A stretch of 64,000 bases of DNA from NCBI RefSeq assembly GCF_009914765.1, contig NZ_WYDS01000001.1, positions 1 to 64,000 on the forward strand. Reading direction: 5' to 3'. The notes below the pieces were generated by a model, which did no database searches, was not told the origin of the DNA, and saw nothing but the letters and a program-made list of their open reading frames with translations. Source of the DNA: Halodesulfovibrio sp. MK-HDV. Its GTDB lineage: Bacteria > Desulfobacterota > Desulfovibrionia > Desulfovibrionales > Desulfovibrionaceae. The position numbers were made by a program, and so were the translations under genes. This document shows, in pieces, positions 54,866 to 64,000 of the stretch; within the stretch, counting starts at the first letter, position 1; every line of letters starts with the position of its first letter.

Positions 54866-54903
54866 CAAAAGCCGCCTGCCTTCCTTAGGGCTGGCGGCTT
54901 TTT
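54866..54903 (+). terminator. intrinsic terminator after cheW
   Basis: AAAGCCGCCTGCC pairs with GGCTGGCGGCTTT (one mismatch) around an 8-base loop, followed by T. Confidence 0.85.
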
Positions 54904-54939
54904 CAGTTTATATATTCAATAATCCGGGAGCAGTGACGA

Positions 54940-57900
54940 GTGCTGTTTTCTGAAATCGTCAGAAAAATCCAGAATGAGAAAGATGCCGTTGTTCATGTTG
55001 CGCGAAGTGGTCCTGCAAGTCAGGCCAGATTAGCGCGCGTTTTACGTGACAGAGGCGAAAATGTGGTAGTGGTCGCACGTGATGCCAAAGAGTTTGCAGA
55101 ACTGAATGGGCTGTTGCGTCTCTTTACACCGAATTGTTCCCGAGGACCTGCTCCACTGGCAACTCCGCAGTGGGATGATGAGTGGATTACTATTCCTCAG
55201 CATCCGGCAGGTACGTATGGTAAATCACGCTGGGCAGCACGAATGGCAAGTCTTTACGGGCTTGGTCTGAAACGCTCTGCACAGGGTGTGTTGCTTTCTA
55301 TAGACAACTTCCTGCCTGCACTGCCTCCTGAAGATATCTTTTCTCATAATGAGCTTTTACTTGTCGTCAGTGACGAAACAGGTCCTGACCTCATTATCGA
55401 ACAGGCCGTAGAATGGGGATACACACGTGTCCCGCTGGTAACTCAGCCGGGTGAAATTGCGTTGCGTGGTGATATTCTGGACATTTTTTGTCCCGGTTTC
55501 ACGCTTCCTATTCGCATGGAATTTTTTGGCGATATTCTTGAAGAAATTCGACTTTTCGAACCTACCTCCCAGCGTTCCCGCGGGAATATCCAAGAGCTTG
55601 TTTTACTGCCGGCTGCTCCTGTTGTTCTCAATGACTCCAATGTTGCGCAAGCTTCTGTTTGGTGGAAGCAATTAGAAGCAGACGGTACGTTGGCTAATGG
55701 TCAATCCTCTGCCCTGCAACATGCTGCTGAAAATGGTGACTACACATTTCTTCCGGGTTGCTTCTACAAGAACGCAAGTTTTCTCGAAAGCTGGCTTCCA
55801 AAGGACGCTGTTTATGTTCTACCTTCAGAAGGTGGGCTAAGTGAGGCGCTGGAAGAGTCAGAACGCTCATGGGTGTCATTTCTTGATGAGCAGGCAGAAG
55901 AATATGGAGTGCGTCAGCCTGTAGGTAACGTACTTCGTTCCGCTGATCTTGCCGGAACCGTGTGGCACAAGTCTCGGCGAGCCCATTTTGAAGAATTGAA
56001 AATGGGGATAGAGATACAAGGCTCCTCATTACAGGAACGCAGTTATGGTGCGTTCCAGGATATTTTTCAAAAGCCGGAAGATGCAGAACGACCTTGGCAT
56101 ACGTTAGTAGCCCGCCTGCGTGAGTGGATGAAAGAGAAGCGACAGGTTGTGCTGAGCTTTGCCACAGATCGTAGTCGAACAAAATTTTTAACGCTTGCAG
56201 AACAAGACGGTCTGATGCCGCATATGTGCTACGACCCGAGAGAACGGGGACTGTTTGCACTGGTATCTTCTTTCAGGCGCGGTATTGATCTAGAGTGGGA
56301 TAATATTCTTCTGCTCGGTGAAGATGTATTGCAGCCAAAAGTGGAGCGTCAGGCTCGTGCTCGTTCCGGTGCGTTTTCCGGTCTTAAAGACTACGACGAC
56401 CTGAAGGTCGGCGCACATCTTGTTCATAGAGATTATGGTATTGCTACCTTCGGAGGACTTCTTCGTCTTGATTTAGGGGATGTGTCGAACGACTTTTTAC
56501 TCCTGAAATACGCTGGTGAAGATAAACTTTATCTCCCTGTAGATAGATTGTCTCTAATTCAGCTCTTTAAAGGGCCGGATGGAGCATCACCGGCTTTAGA
56601 TAAGCTTGGCGGTGCTGGATGGCAGGCAAGCAAGTCTAAAGCGCGAAAAGCCATTGAGAAAATTGCTCATGACATCATGGAAATGTATGCATGGCGCAGG
56701 CTTGCAAAAGGCTTTACCTATGGGCCTGTGGATGAGCTGTATCGAGAGTTTGAAGCTTCTTTCGGGTTTGAAGAAACACCGGATCAAGCCAGAGCCATTC
56801 AGGATGTTCTGGATGATATGCAAAAGCCGGAACCAATGGACAGACTTGTTTGTGGTGACGTTGGGTTCGGTAAAACTGAAGTTGCAATACGTGCTGCATT
56901 CCGTGCTGCATGCGAAGGCAAACAGGTTGCTTTGCTTTGTCCAACAACCGTTCTTGCAGAACAGCACTATCAGACATTTAAAAGTCGCCTTTCCCGATTC
57001 CCTGTGCATATTGGCTTATTAAGCCGCTTTGTCACCCGTACCCGTCAGAAAGAAGTTCTTTCTGCTGCGGCACGCGGTCAGGTAGATATTTTGATAGGCA
57101 CACATCGTTTGTTATCAGATGATGTTGATTTGCCGAACTTGAGTTTGCTTGTTCTGGATGAAGAGCAACGTTTTGGTGTTCGCCATAAAGAGAAACTTAA
57201 GAAACTGAAACGTAATGTAGATGTACTAACTCTTACAGCGACACCTATTCCGCGAACACTTCAGCTTTCCATGTCCGGTGTGCGAGAACTTTCTGTTATT
57301 GAAACAGCACCGGTCGGGCGTAAGCCGGTTCAAACGGCTCTTATTGAGCGAGAAGCTCCGGAACTGAAAAGAGTGCTTGAGCGGGAAATCGCTCGAGAAG
57401 GTCAAGTCTTCTGGGTATACAATCGCGTAGAAGGCTTGGAACGTGTTGCCGAATATGTGCGGGAACTGGTTCCTAATGCCCGTATTGGAATGGCACATGG
57501 CAGGATGTCTGAAAAGAACCTTGAAGAAGCCATGCACCAATTCTGGCATGGTGAACTTGATGTTCTGGTATGTACTTCAATCGTTGAATCCGGCCTTGAT
57601 TTTCCTCGGGCGAATACGCTTATTGTCGATCAGGCTCAAATGTTCGGACTCGGACAGCTTTATCAGTTGCGTGGACGAGTAGGACGTTCAGACAGGCAGG
57701 CATATGCGGTGTTTGTCGTCAATAATTTGGATAAATTGCCAACTCCTGCACGAAAACGATTACGTATCATTCTGGAGTTGGATTACCTTGGTGCCGGTTT
57801 CAGAGTTGCCATGGAAGATTTGCGTCTTCGTGGTGCTGGTAATATTTTGGGTGAGGCACAATCTGGTCAGATGGCTAAGGTTGGTCTGGATATGTACCTT

Positions 57901-58401
57901 GAAATGCTCGAAACGGAAGTAAAGCGCCTGAAGGGTGAAAAAGAAAGTGTTGTGGTTGAGACAGAAATTAATCTTGGCATAAACGCTCATATTCCAGAAT
58001 CATATATTCCGGATGGCAGGGAGCGCTTGAAGTTCTATAAAGCTCTCTCTTCTGCGACTGACGCTGTCCACATGCAGGACGTTGAACTTGAAATACGCGA
58101 CCGTTTCGGAGCGTTGCCGCCGGAGCTTGTGAGCTTCCTTGGCGTACTTGAGTTTAAACGCTTCCTTATGTCTATTCAGGTAGAGCGGGCAGATATTTTA
58201 CGAGATAAAGTACGTCTTACATGGTCAGAGAATGCAGACGTTATTTCGCCTGCACTGCTTGTAGGGTGGGTAAACGATAATATAGACAGAGCAAAACTGA
58301 CTCCGCCTGCAACGCTTGAGCTGCGCTTGAAAGGAGATGATGATTTGCGTACACGTCTAGCTAAGTTGAAAAAAGAACTTGAACCTCTTGTAACTGCATA
58401 A
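54940..58401 (+). CDS. mfd: transcription-repair coupling factor Mfd
   Basis: ATP-dependent translocase that removes RNA polymerase stalled at DNA damage and recruits UvrA. 1153 residues from GTG 54940 (CGGGAG upstream), full length. UvrB-like N-terminal domain, RNA polymerase-interaction domain near 480-560 (GAHLVHRDYGIATFGG), RecG-like helicase motifs GDVGFGKTEVAIRAAF (near 639) and LDEEQRFGV (near 740), LTATPIPRTLQLSMSGVREL near 766, and the C-terminal TRCF domain. It is the first gene of the run mfd-ppi-surA-rodZ-recO. Confidence 0.96.
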   Translation: MLFSEIVRKIQNEKDAVVHVARSGPASQARLARVLRDRGENVVVVARDAKEFAELNGLLRLFTPNCSRGPAPLATPQWDDEWITIPQHPAGTYGKSRWAARMASLYGLGLKRSAQGVLLSIDNFLPALPPEDIFSHNELLLVVSDETGPDLIIEQAVEWGYTRVPLVTQPGEIALRGDILDIFCPGFTLPIRMEFFGDILEEIRLFEPTSQRSRGNIQELVLLPAAPVVLNDSNVAQASVWWKQLEADGTLANGQSSALQHAAENGDYTFLPGCFYKNASFLESWLPKDAVYVLPSEGGLSEALEESERSWVSFLDEQAEEYGVRQPVGNVLRSADLAGTVWHKSRRAHFEELKMGIEIQGSSLQERSYGAFQDIFQKPEDAERPWHTLVARLREWMKEKRQVVLSFATDRSRTKFLTLAEQDGLMPHMCYDPRERGLFALVSSFRRGIDLEWDNILLLGEDVLQPKVERQARARSGAFSGLKDYDDLKVGAHLVHRDYGIATFGGLLRLDLGDVSNDFLLLKYAGEDKLYLPVDRLSLIQLFKGPDGASPALDKLGGAGWQASKSKARKAIEKIAHDIMEMYAWRRLAKGFTYGPVDELYREFEASFGFEETPDQARAIQDVLDDMQKPEPMDRLVCGDVGFGKTEVAIRAAFRAACEGKQVALLCPTTVLAEQHYQTFKSRLSRFPVHIGLLSRFVTRTRQKEVLSAAARGQVDILIGTHRLLSDDVDLPNLSLLVLDEEQRFGVRHKEKLKKLKRNVDVLTLTATPIPRTLQLSMSGVRELSVIETAPVGRKPVQTALIEREAPELKRVLEREIAREGQVFWVYNRVEGLERVAEYVRELVPNARIGMAHGRMSEKNLEEAMHQFWHGELDVLVCTSIVESGLDFPRANTLIVDQAQMFGLGQLYQLRGRVGRSDRQAYAVFVVNNLDKLPTPARKRLRIILELDYLGAGFRVAMEDLRLRGAGNILGEAQSGQMAKVGLDMYLEMLETEVKRLKGEKESVVVETEINLGINAHIPESYIPDGRERLKFYKALSSATDAVHMQDVELEIRDRFGALPPELVSFLGVLEFKRFLMSIQVERADILRDKVRLTWSENADVISPALLVGWVNDNIDRAKLTPPATLELRLKGDDDLRTRLAKLKKELEPLVTA

Positions 58402-58410
58402 AGGTAACGA

Positions 58411-59439
58411 ATGCGCCGACTCATATTATTGCTGACTCTCTTATTAGCTATTGCTGGTTGTACGCAGCACCCTGAAGAGAAAGGGATTGTGGCACGGGTG
58501 AATGGTAAGCCAATCTACTTGAAAGAGTTGGAAGCTCGCTATGACCTGAATAATCTTGGCTGGGTTTCTGGAGTTGTTCCGTCTGTTGAAGCTATGAGTG
58601 CAGAATACGGGAACGTTCTTTCGGAGCTTATAGTTTATAAGCTTGTGGGCTTTGCTTTAGAAAAAGAAGGTCTGAGTGTTTCCTCGGAAGATGTGCAAAA
58701 AGAAGAAGCATCTATCAGGGCGGATTACCCAGACGGCCTTTTTGAGAGAACGTTAACTGAAGAGTACATTGATATTGCTGTATGGCGATTGTTTTTAAAA
58801 CGTCATTTGGAAATGAAATTGTTTTTTAATGATGTATTACGCCCGACAGTCTCTCTGACATATCAGGAAGCTGAAGGGTACTACAAAGATAATTTGTCAG
58901 AATTCTATATTCCAGAACGGGTACATGTATTGCTCGTGCGCGGTAATGATAGAACAAGCGTACAGCGGTCTTCTCTTTTATTAGAAAAAGCTGAAGATTG
59001 GAAAGTAGCAGCTAAGACATTGCCGGAAGAAATTACAGTGCGTGAACTAAAACTGAAAAAAGACCGTTTGCCAGTTCAGTGGGCTTCTACTTTGCAGCAG
59101 CTTCGTCCTAAAAGCAGTAGCAATATTTCCACGACTGCATACGGTTTTGAACAGTTAGTGTCACTTGCTGTTATTCCGGAGAAATTACTTGGACCGTCTC
59201 AGGCATATTCAGTCATTGAACGTATCTTGATTGACCAAAAAATGAATGAAGCATTTAGTGATTGGTTGGAAGGTCAGCTTGCTTCAGCTGATATTAAAGT
59301 CACTCCACTTTTATCAAAAAAGCTGGGTGGGAAAAATAACCAGAATGCTCATTCTAACTCTTCGCAAAAACAGGAAGAAGTTCAGGAAGAGCCAGACAGA
59401 GAACCTGAGTCTGAGGTTGGTAAAAGTTCCGACCCATAA
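58411..59439 (+). CDS. SurA-like lipoprotein chaperone
   Basis: Periplasmic lipoprotein related to peptidyl-prolyl isomerases of the SurA/PpiC group. 342 residues; the signal MRRLILLLTLLLAIAGC ends in a lipobox with Cys17. A SurA N-terminal helical domain follows (VARVNGKPIYLKELEARYDL, then VLSELIVYKLVGFALEKEGL). The region where a PpiC domain would lie (from about 165, ERVHVLLVRGND) is poorly conserved and lacks the usual GGxLG loop, so isomerase activity is doubtful. The tail is rich in Asn, Ser, Gln and Glu. It lies 9 bases after mfd. Confidence 0.82.
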   Translation: MRRLILLLTLLLAIAGCTQHPEEKGIVARVNGKPIYLKELEARYDLNNLGWVSGVVPSVEAMSAEYGNVLSELIVYKLVGFALEKEGLSVSSEDVQKEEASIRADYPDGLFERTLTEEYIDIAVWRLFLKRHLEMKLFFNDVLRPTVSLTYQEAEGYYKDNLSEFYIPERVHVLLVRGNDRTSVQRSSLLLEKAEDWKVAAKTLPEEITVRELKLKKDRLPVQWASTLQQLRPKSSSNISTTAYGFEQLVSLAVIPEKLLGPSQAYSVIERILIDQKMNEAFSDWLEGQLASADIKVTPLLSKKLGGKNNQNAHSNSSQKQEEVQEEPDREPESEVGKSSDP

Positions 59440-59489
59440 TGTTGAAATGAAATACAAAATTATTTTAGATAGTTTTAGTTTGAATTAGA

Positions 59490-59547
59490 GGGTCTGATTT
59501 TTCTCATTATTGCATAATTGCTTAAAAGGTAATACAGACCCAATGAG
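59490..59547 (+). promoter_or_regulatory. possible structured leader of surA
   Basis: GGGTCTG (59490-59496) is complementary to CAGACCC (59535-59541), and CTCATT (59503-59508) to AATGAG (59542-59547). The two pairings cross, so they could form an H-type pseudoknot. It lies about 70-125 bases before the surA start. Confidence 0.35.
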
Positions 59548-59615
59548 TAAGAACTCGCGCACCATGAGGGGAGCTGTGGTGTGTGAATGTTTATCACCTA
59601 TATCGGGAGAATAGT

Positions 59616-60548
59616 ATGGCCTCCAGATTTTTAATTGCGCTGGCAGCTGTTGTTATGTTTGCTGCACCTGTTTATGCTGAGCAGTTGGTTAATAAGATTG
59701 CGGCGGTTGTGAACGGTGACATTGTAACGTTATATGATTTGAAACAACTGGCAATTCCGGAACTGAAAAAAGCCGGAGTGCTCGGTCCTAAATACGCTGA
59801 CAGCCCGAAAGTAAAATCTATTCTGAGCGACGTTCTTGATAACGTAGTGTCAGAAAAACTTTTTTTACAGGATGCAGAGCGTCGCGGTATTACCGTGAAA
59901 GAGGCCGAAATTGAAAACGAGTTGCGCAAAATTGCGCAGCAGCGCGGCATGACTCTCGAGAAGGCTAAAGAGCAGATCTTAAGCGAAGGTCTTACTATTG
60001 AATCTGTGAAAGAGCGAGTAAGAGCATCTATTATTCGCCAGCGTCTCCTTGGACTTATGGTAGGACGTAAAGTCGTTATCACTAAAGAAGAGGTTCAACG
60101 TTTTTACGATGAACATAAATCTGAATTTGCAGCAGACGGAAAAGTGGAAGTAAGCTTGCTTGTTTTTGCACCGACAGCTGATATTAAAGACGTTCACAGT
60201 GAGCTTTCTGCTGGTAAGATTTCATTCGAAGAAGCAGTTCAAAAATATTCTGTTGGTCCAGGCAAAGAGCAAGGTGGTTACCTTGGCGAGCTTGGTGTTA
60301 AAGATGTATCACCACAGATGATGGCTGTTGTTCAAGATATGAAGAATGGTTCTGTTTCTGATGTTTTGTCTCTTGGGTCTTCAAAGGCACTTATTAAATT
60401 GCACAGTAAGACCAAAGGTTCGCTGCGTTCGCTTGAAGAAGTAGCGCAGGAAATTGAAGCTAAGCTGAGAGCGCCTCGCCTTGAAGCAAGCTTTAAAGAC
60501 TACGCTGAAAAACTGCGTAACAATGCCGTCGTAGACGTTCGGCTGTAA
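59616..60548 (+). CDS. surA: periplasmic chaperone / peptidyl-prolyl isomerase SurA
   Basis: Outer-membrane-protein chaperone. 310 residues from ATG 59616 behind CGGGAG. Signal peptide FLIALAAVVMFAAPVYA; the mature N-terminal domain begins KIAAVVNGDIVTLYDL and has SVKERVRASIIRQRLLGLMV near 140. A single PpiC domain covers about 175-275, with AGKISFEEAVQKYSVGPG and GGYLGELGVKDVSP. Classic SurA of E. coli has two such domains; this form has one. A second SurA-like lipoprotein gene lies just upstream. Confidence 0.9.
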   Translation: MASRFLIALAAVVMFAAPVYAEQLVNKIAAVVNGDIVTLYDLKQLAIPELKKAGVLGPKYADSPKVKSILSDVLDNVVSEKLFLQDAERRGITVKEAEIENELRKIAQQRGMTLEKAKEQILSEGLTIESVKERVRASIIRQRLLGLMVGRKVVITKEEVQRFYDEHKSEFAADGKVEVSLLVFAPTADIKDVHSELSAGKISFEEAVQKYSVGPGKEQGGYLGELGVKDVSPQMMAVVQDMKNGSVSDVLSLGSSKALIKLHSKTKGSLRSLEEVAQEIEAKLRAPRLEASFKDYAEKLRNNAVVDVRL

Positions 60549-60560
60549 GTGGAGGTACAG

Positions 60561-61497
60561 ATGTCTGAAATGCTGGAGCTCGGAACCCTGTTGCGTGAGG
60601 AACGTGAAAAAAAAAGGTTTATCTCTTGAGGAACTTTCTGAACGCATAAAATTGGCACCGCGCACGCTTGCATTTATAGAATCAGGTACTAAATCAGAAC
60701 TGCCCCATGCAGTGTATGTGAAAGGATTTGTTAAGAGCTACGCAATGATTTTGGGACTTGATCCTGAAGAGCTTGGTGCAATAGTTGATGTTGCATACAG
60801 AGATGAGCTTGAAGAAGATATGGCAGAGCCTGTGTTAGCTCGTAGAGATAAGAAAGGATGCCCTGTTAAGCTCATCATCATTGTCGTGATTATTGCTGGC
60901 CTCGTTGCGGCGGGCTACTTCTATATGCAGTCTGGTACTGCCACGCTTGGTAATGAAGAAGCAACAGTAGAAGTACCTGTTCAACAGCCCCCTGCACAGC
61001 AGGAACAGGCTGAACAACCAGTAGGGCAGAATGCTGCTGAGGTTGTTGTGATTGAGCCAGCAGCTCCTTCCGTTCAAGTGGAAGAAGTTAGTCCGGAAGC
61101 AAATAGTAAAGCGACTAAGGAAACTGAAGTCGCTCCGGAGCCAGTAGTTGTTAACGAAACACCGGCCCTTGTTGTTGTAGCTCCTTCTGATGTCGTAGCA
61201 CAAAAGGCAGAAGAAAAAGCTGCAGTAACAGAGCAGGCAAATAAAAAAGCAGATGTTGCAATGCGTTCTCTACGTGTTGAAGCAACTGCGGACTGCTGGG
61301 TTGAAGCAACCGGTGATGGATTTACCCGTAAAGAGTTTTTGCTTCGTAACGGACAGGGGTACACTGTTACCTTCCCGAATAATCTGTCTTTACGCTTAGG
61401 AAACTCTGGCGGAATTTCACTGACACTTGATGGTGCTCCATACTATTTCAATGGTGCGGACGGTAAGGTGCGTACAGTACATATTGCCGCTTCATAG
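60561..61497 (+). CDS. RodZ-like helix-turn-helix membrane protein, frameshifted at an A9 run
   Basis: Cell-shape/cytoskeletal RodZ-type protein: N-terminal HTH_25 domain, one membrane helix and a periplasmic DUF4115 domain. ATG 60561 follows GGAGG and encodes MSEMLELGTLLREEREK, which is the family N-terminus. Translation then runs into AAAAAAAAA at 60607-60615, after which the remaining protein (GLSLEELSERIKLAPRTLAF) is in the next frame. Removing one A gives a clean 311-residue protein. Membrane helix KLIIIVVIIAGLVAAGYFYM, then a Pro/Gln/Val/Glu-rich linker and C-terminal SLRVEATADCWVEATGDG. The second part alone could start at GTG 60595. Confidence 0.85.
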
Positions 61498-61502
61498 TTC
61501 TG

Positions 61503-62241
61503 ATGGAATTTACCGAAAAAGTTATCATCCTCCGTATCGGAAGATTTAAAGAAGCGGACCTTTGGGTCCGCTTTTTGTCTCCAACGCGAGGAATAATGAA
61601 CGCGTTTGCTTTTGGCGGGTGCCGAAGCAGAAGGCGTTTTTGTGGTTGTTTGGACCACTTGAACCGCGTGCTGTTTCGGGTAAAAGGCAGCAAGCTTGCG
61701 ACCTACTTTTCGCTTGAAGAGGGAACCTTAATGGATTCCCCGGAGAATCTTCGTGTCAGTCACGAAAGACTTGGGCTCGCAGTAAACTGTCAAAAATTTT
61801 TAGAAGCAATGGGTATATCTTTTGAAGGTGCACCTGCTGCGTATAGCCTTTTTTCCGAAATGCTGGTGTTATTGAATGAAGCAGAAGCGTTGGATAAGCT
61901 TTGGCCTATTTTTTTTTCGTGCTCGTTTTGCATTCGATCAAGGCTACAGTCCAGAGCTAAACATCTGTCAAATTTGTGCTAACGACTTGAAATATCCAGT
62001 GTTTCATGTTCAAGAAGGCGTGCTTACATGTGCGGCTTGTGCTCAGTCGCAAGGGCCAAGGTTCAGATTAAGTAAGGAATCTCTTGACGCTTTGCGATTT
62101 GTACAGGAAAATTCTCCGCTTCGTTGGTCAGAGCTGAATCTTTCTATGAGGGCGCGTAAAGAGCTTTCAAGAGCTATTGACGGCTTTATCCAATATCATA
62201 TAGGTCTTTCTTGGGAAAACGGAATGTTTAGACGCGTTTAG
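61503..62241 (+). CDS. recO: DNA repair protein RecO, frameshifted at a T9 run
   Basis: RecFOR-pathway protein that loads RecA on SSB-coated DNA. ATG 61503 starts the OB-fold domain ([20 protein letters not shown]). The frame changes in TTTTTTTTT at 61909-61917: the zero frame stops at 61982, while the next frame continues the family sequence as [20 protein letters not shown] and ends at 62241. Removing one T gives exactly 245 residues. The C-terminal zinc-finger pair CQIC...CAAC is only present after the shift, so correct decoding matters for function. It begins 5 bases after the rodZ-like gene and precedes glyQ. Confidence 0.88.
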
Positions 62242-62309
62242 CGCTACATACAGTTACCACAACAACTCGGCATAGGCCGTGTAGAGAATATAGTATTCAG
62301 GGGAAAAAC

Positions 62310-63191
62310 ATGAACTTCCAAGACGTTATCCTCACCCTGCAGGACTTTTGGTCCAAACAGGGCTGTGTATTGCAGCAGCCGTTCGACATCGAGTGTGGTG
62401 CCGGCACGTTTAACCCCGCAACTTTTTTGCGTGTTATCGGTCCGGAACCATGGAAGGCTGCATATGTAGAACCTTCCCGTCGCCCTACAGATGGTCGTTA
62501 CGGTGAAAACCCGAACCGTTTGCAGCATTACTTCCAGTTTCAGGCTGTTTTAAAGCCTTCTCCTGATAATATTCAGGAAATGTATCTCGACAGCTTGCGT
62601 GCTATTGGTATTGATCCGTCAGCGCACGACATTCGCTTTGTTGAAGATGACTGGGAATCTCCAACCCTTGGCGCTTGGGGACTGGGCTGGGAAGTTTGGT
62701 TGAATGGTATGGAAGTAACTCAGTTTACATACTTCCAGCAGGTTGGCGGTATAGACCTGCATCCTACCAGCGTAGAAATTACCTATGGTCTTGAACGTAT
62801 TTGCATGTACTTGCAGGAAAAAGAGTCAGTGTACGACCTTATGTACAACGACACTGTGACATACGGTCAGGTGTACCATCAGAACGAAGTGGAAATGTCG
62901 AAGTACAACTTCGAGCACAGTGATCCAAAGATGCTTCTTGAGCTGTTCAATATGTTTGAAAAAGAATGCAAGCAGCTTTGTGAAACTGGCCTTCCGCTTC
63001 CAGCCTACGATTACTGTTTGAAGTGTTCTCATACCTTCAACATGCTTGATGCGCGCGGTGCGATTTCCATTACGGAACGTACTGGCTACATTGGCCGTGT
63101 GCGCGTTCTTGCTTCTGCTGTTGCTCGTTTGTATGCACAGCAGCGTGAAGAGCTTGGTTACCCGTTAATGCCTGCAAAAAACAACGATTAG
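62310..63191 (+). CDS. glyQ: glycine-tRNA ligase alpha subunit GlyQ
   Basis: Catalytic alpha subunit of the bacterial alpha2-beta2 glycyl-tRNA synthetase. 293 residues. Class II core: [20 protein letters not shown] at the N-terminus, [20 protein letters not shown] near 42-61 (motif 2 region), [19 protein letters not shown] near 68-86, and [21 protein letters not shown] near 138-158 (here split after HPTS). The gene follows recO by 68 bases and is followed by glyS. Confidence 0.97.
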   Translation: MNFQDVILTLQDFWSKQGCVLQQPFDIECGAGTFNPATFLRVIGPEPWKAAYVEPSRRPTDGRYGENPNRLQHYFQFQAVLKPSPDNIQEMYLDSLRAIGIDPSAHDIRFVEDDWESPTLGAWGLGWEVWLNGMEVTQFTYFQQVGGIDLHPTSVEITYGLERICMYLQEKESVYDLMYNDTVTYGQVYHQNEVEMSKYNFEHSDPKMLLELFNMFEKECKQLCETGLPLPAYDYCLKCSHTFNMLDARGAISITERTGYIGRVRVLASAVARLYAQQREELGYPLMPAKNND

Positions 63192-63209
63192 TCCATAGGA
63201 AGAATTGAG

Positions 63210-64000
63210 ATGTCCTTATTTATTTTGGAAATCGGCACCGAAGAGCTTCCCGCCCGTTTTCAAAAGGGGTTGGAAAAAGATTTAATTACCCGCCTTTCTA
63301 ACTTTCTCAAAGAATCCAATGTGGAATTTGATAAGGTAGAATCGCATGTAACCCCTCGTCGTGCTGCTGTAATGATCTATGACATTGCAGGAGTTCAGAA
63401 AGAAAGCGAAGAAGTTATCCCGGGTCCTCCTGTTCGTATTGCATATGATGCAGACGGCAACCCGACTAAAGCCGCCGCTGGTTTTGCAAAAACGCAGGGT
63501 GTTGACCTTGCTGATGCATTCCGTCTTGAGACTGACAAAGGTGAATACCTTGCAGTTCGCAAAAAGATGGGTGGCGCAAAGACTGCAGACCTGCTCGCAA
63601 CATTTTGTCCAACTTTGATCGCACAGCTTCCTTTTGCAAAAAAAATGAAGTGGGGCGAACAGGAGTTCACCTTTGCACGTCCAGTTCGCTGGGTGCTTGC
63701 AATGCTCGACGATGCTGTTGTTCCGTTTGAAGTTGCAGAATTGAATTCCGGCAGAGAAACATACGGTCACCGTGTGCATGCTGCCGGTCCGTTTGCGATT
63801 GCAAACGCTGCTGACTACTACTCAACCATCGAAGAAAAATGTGCCGTTGTTCTTTCTGCAGAAAAACGTCGCGCTAAAATTATTGAAGAAGGTAATGTGC
63901 TTGCTGAGAAAGCAGGCGGACGCATTATCTGGAAAGACAGCCTTCTTGACGAAGTTCAGGGTCTTGTCGAACATCCTATTGCCTGTCTTGGTGATTTTGA
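63210..64000 (+). CDS. glyS: glycine-tRNA ligase beta subunit GlyS, 3'-truncated by the window
   Basis: Beta subunit, which carries the tRNA-binding part. ATG 63210 follows GGAAG; 263 codons are visible and the frame is still open at the window end. The N-terminus SLFILEIGTEELPARFQKG, the TPRRAAVMIYDIAG segment near residue 45, FARPVRWVLAMLDD near 150 and ETYGHRVHAAGP near 178 are characteristic. It forms an operon with glyQ, 18 bases upstream. Confidence 0.95.
   Translation, partial: MSLFILEIGTEELPARFQKGLEKDLITRLSNFLKESNVEFDKVESHVTPRRAAVMIYDIAGVQKESEEVIPGPPVRIAYDADGNPTKAAAGFAKTQGVDLADAFRLETDKGEYLAVRKKMGGAKTADLLATFCPTLIAQLPFAKKMKWGEQEFTFARPVRWVLAMLDDAVVPFEVAELNSGRETYGHRVHAAGPFAIANAADYYSTIEEKCAVVLSAEKRRAKIIEEGNVLAEKAGGRIIWKDSLLDEVQGLVEHPIACLGDF

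Noticed and set aside
1-64000. CRISPR array, prophage, intact insertion sequence or rRNA operon
   Set aside because: No regularly spaced repeats, no phage structural or integrase gene, no intact transposase, and no rRNA signature seen. The phage-tail-like genes at 24693-30000 are T6SS sheath and baseplate genes.

Overview
The window is bacterial chromosome of moderate, slightly AT-leaning composition, almost fully coding. The gene groups (lptF-lptG beside a lone EF-G; rpsU-yqeY-mutS2-dnaG-rpoD; pdxJ-acpS-nnr-CBS-tsaE-lysC-cimA; mfd-surA-like-surA-rodZ-recO-glyQS) and the protein sequences suggest a Gram-negative sulfate reducer of the Desulfovibrionaceae, most like a marine Halodesulfovibrio. 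That is an inference: no sulfate-reduction gene lies in the window.

Layout. 1-2617: a broken MBOAT/AlgI-type O-acyltransferase, an intergenic stretch with a possible gene remnant, two tandem tRNA-Met(CAU) genes on the minus strand, and uppP. 2775-8217: a tiny unknown gene, lptF and lptG (LPS export), a protein of unknown function and a second-type EF-G. 8399-11261: DUF2062 protein, otsB and otsA (trehalose synthesis). 11286-12749: rsmA, an HU-like protein and a small membrane protein. 12908-19548: macromolecular synthesis operon rpsU-yqeY-mutS2-dnaG-rpoD. 19607-23747: secreted nuclease, diguanylate cyclase, FMN riboswitch with ribB, and a C-GCAxxG-C-C protein paired with a TetR regulator.

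24693-45221 is the main accessory region: a 15-gene type VI secretion system in the order tssB-C-E-F-G-tagH-tssJ-K-L-clpV-vasH-tagO-tssA-tssM-vasL. As far as I recall it, this is the gene order of the Vibrio cholerae vas cluster. All structural baseplate, sheath and membrane-complex genes are present, together with a sigma-54 activator. No hcp, vgrG, PAAR or effector gene is in the window, and no PpkA/PppA kinase-phosphatase pair. The FHA protein has lost the usual phosphothreonine-binding arginine. A 945-base AT-rich intergenic region with repeated TGTTGTAA motifs and an orphan terminator precedes the cluster.

45356-51925 is a minus-strand housekeeping operon (pdxJ, acpS, nnr, CBS protein, tsaE, lysC, cimA). 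52316-54814 carries ugd, a small unknown gene and cheW. 54940-64000 carries mfd, two SurA-type proteins, a RodZ-like protein, recO, glyQ and the start of glyS.

A recurring oddity is four places where one surplus base in a homopolymer breaks an otherwise intact protein: G5 and T6 in the MBOAT gene, A9 in the rodZ-like gene and T9 in recO. The two 9-base runs are the only ones I noticed inside genes, and both break the frame in the same direction. This fits either sequencing error or slippage-dependent expression.
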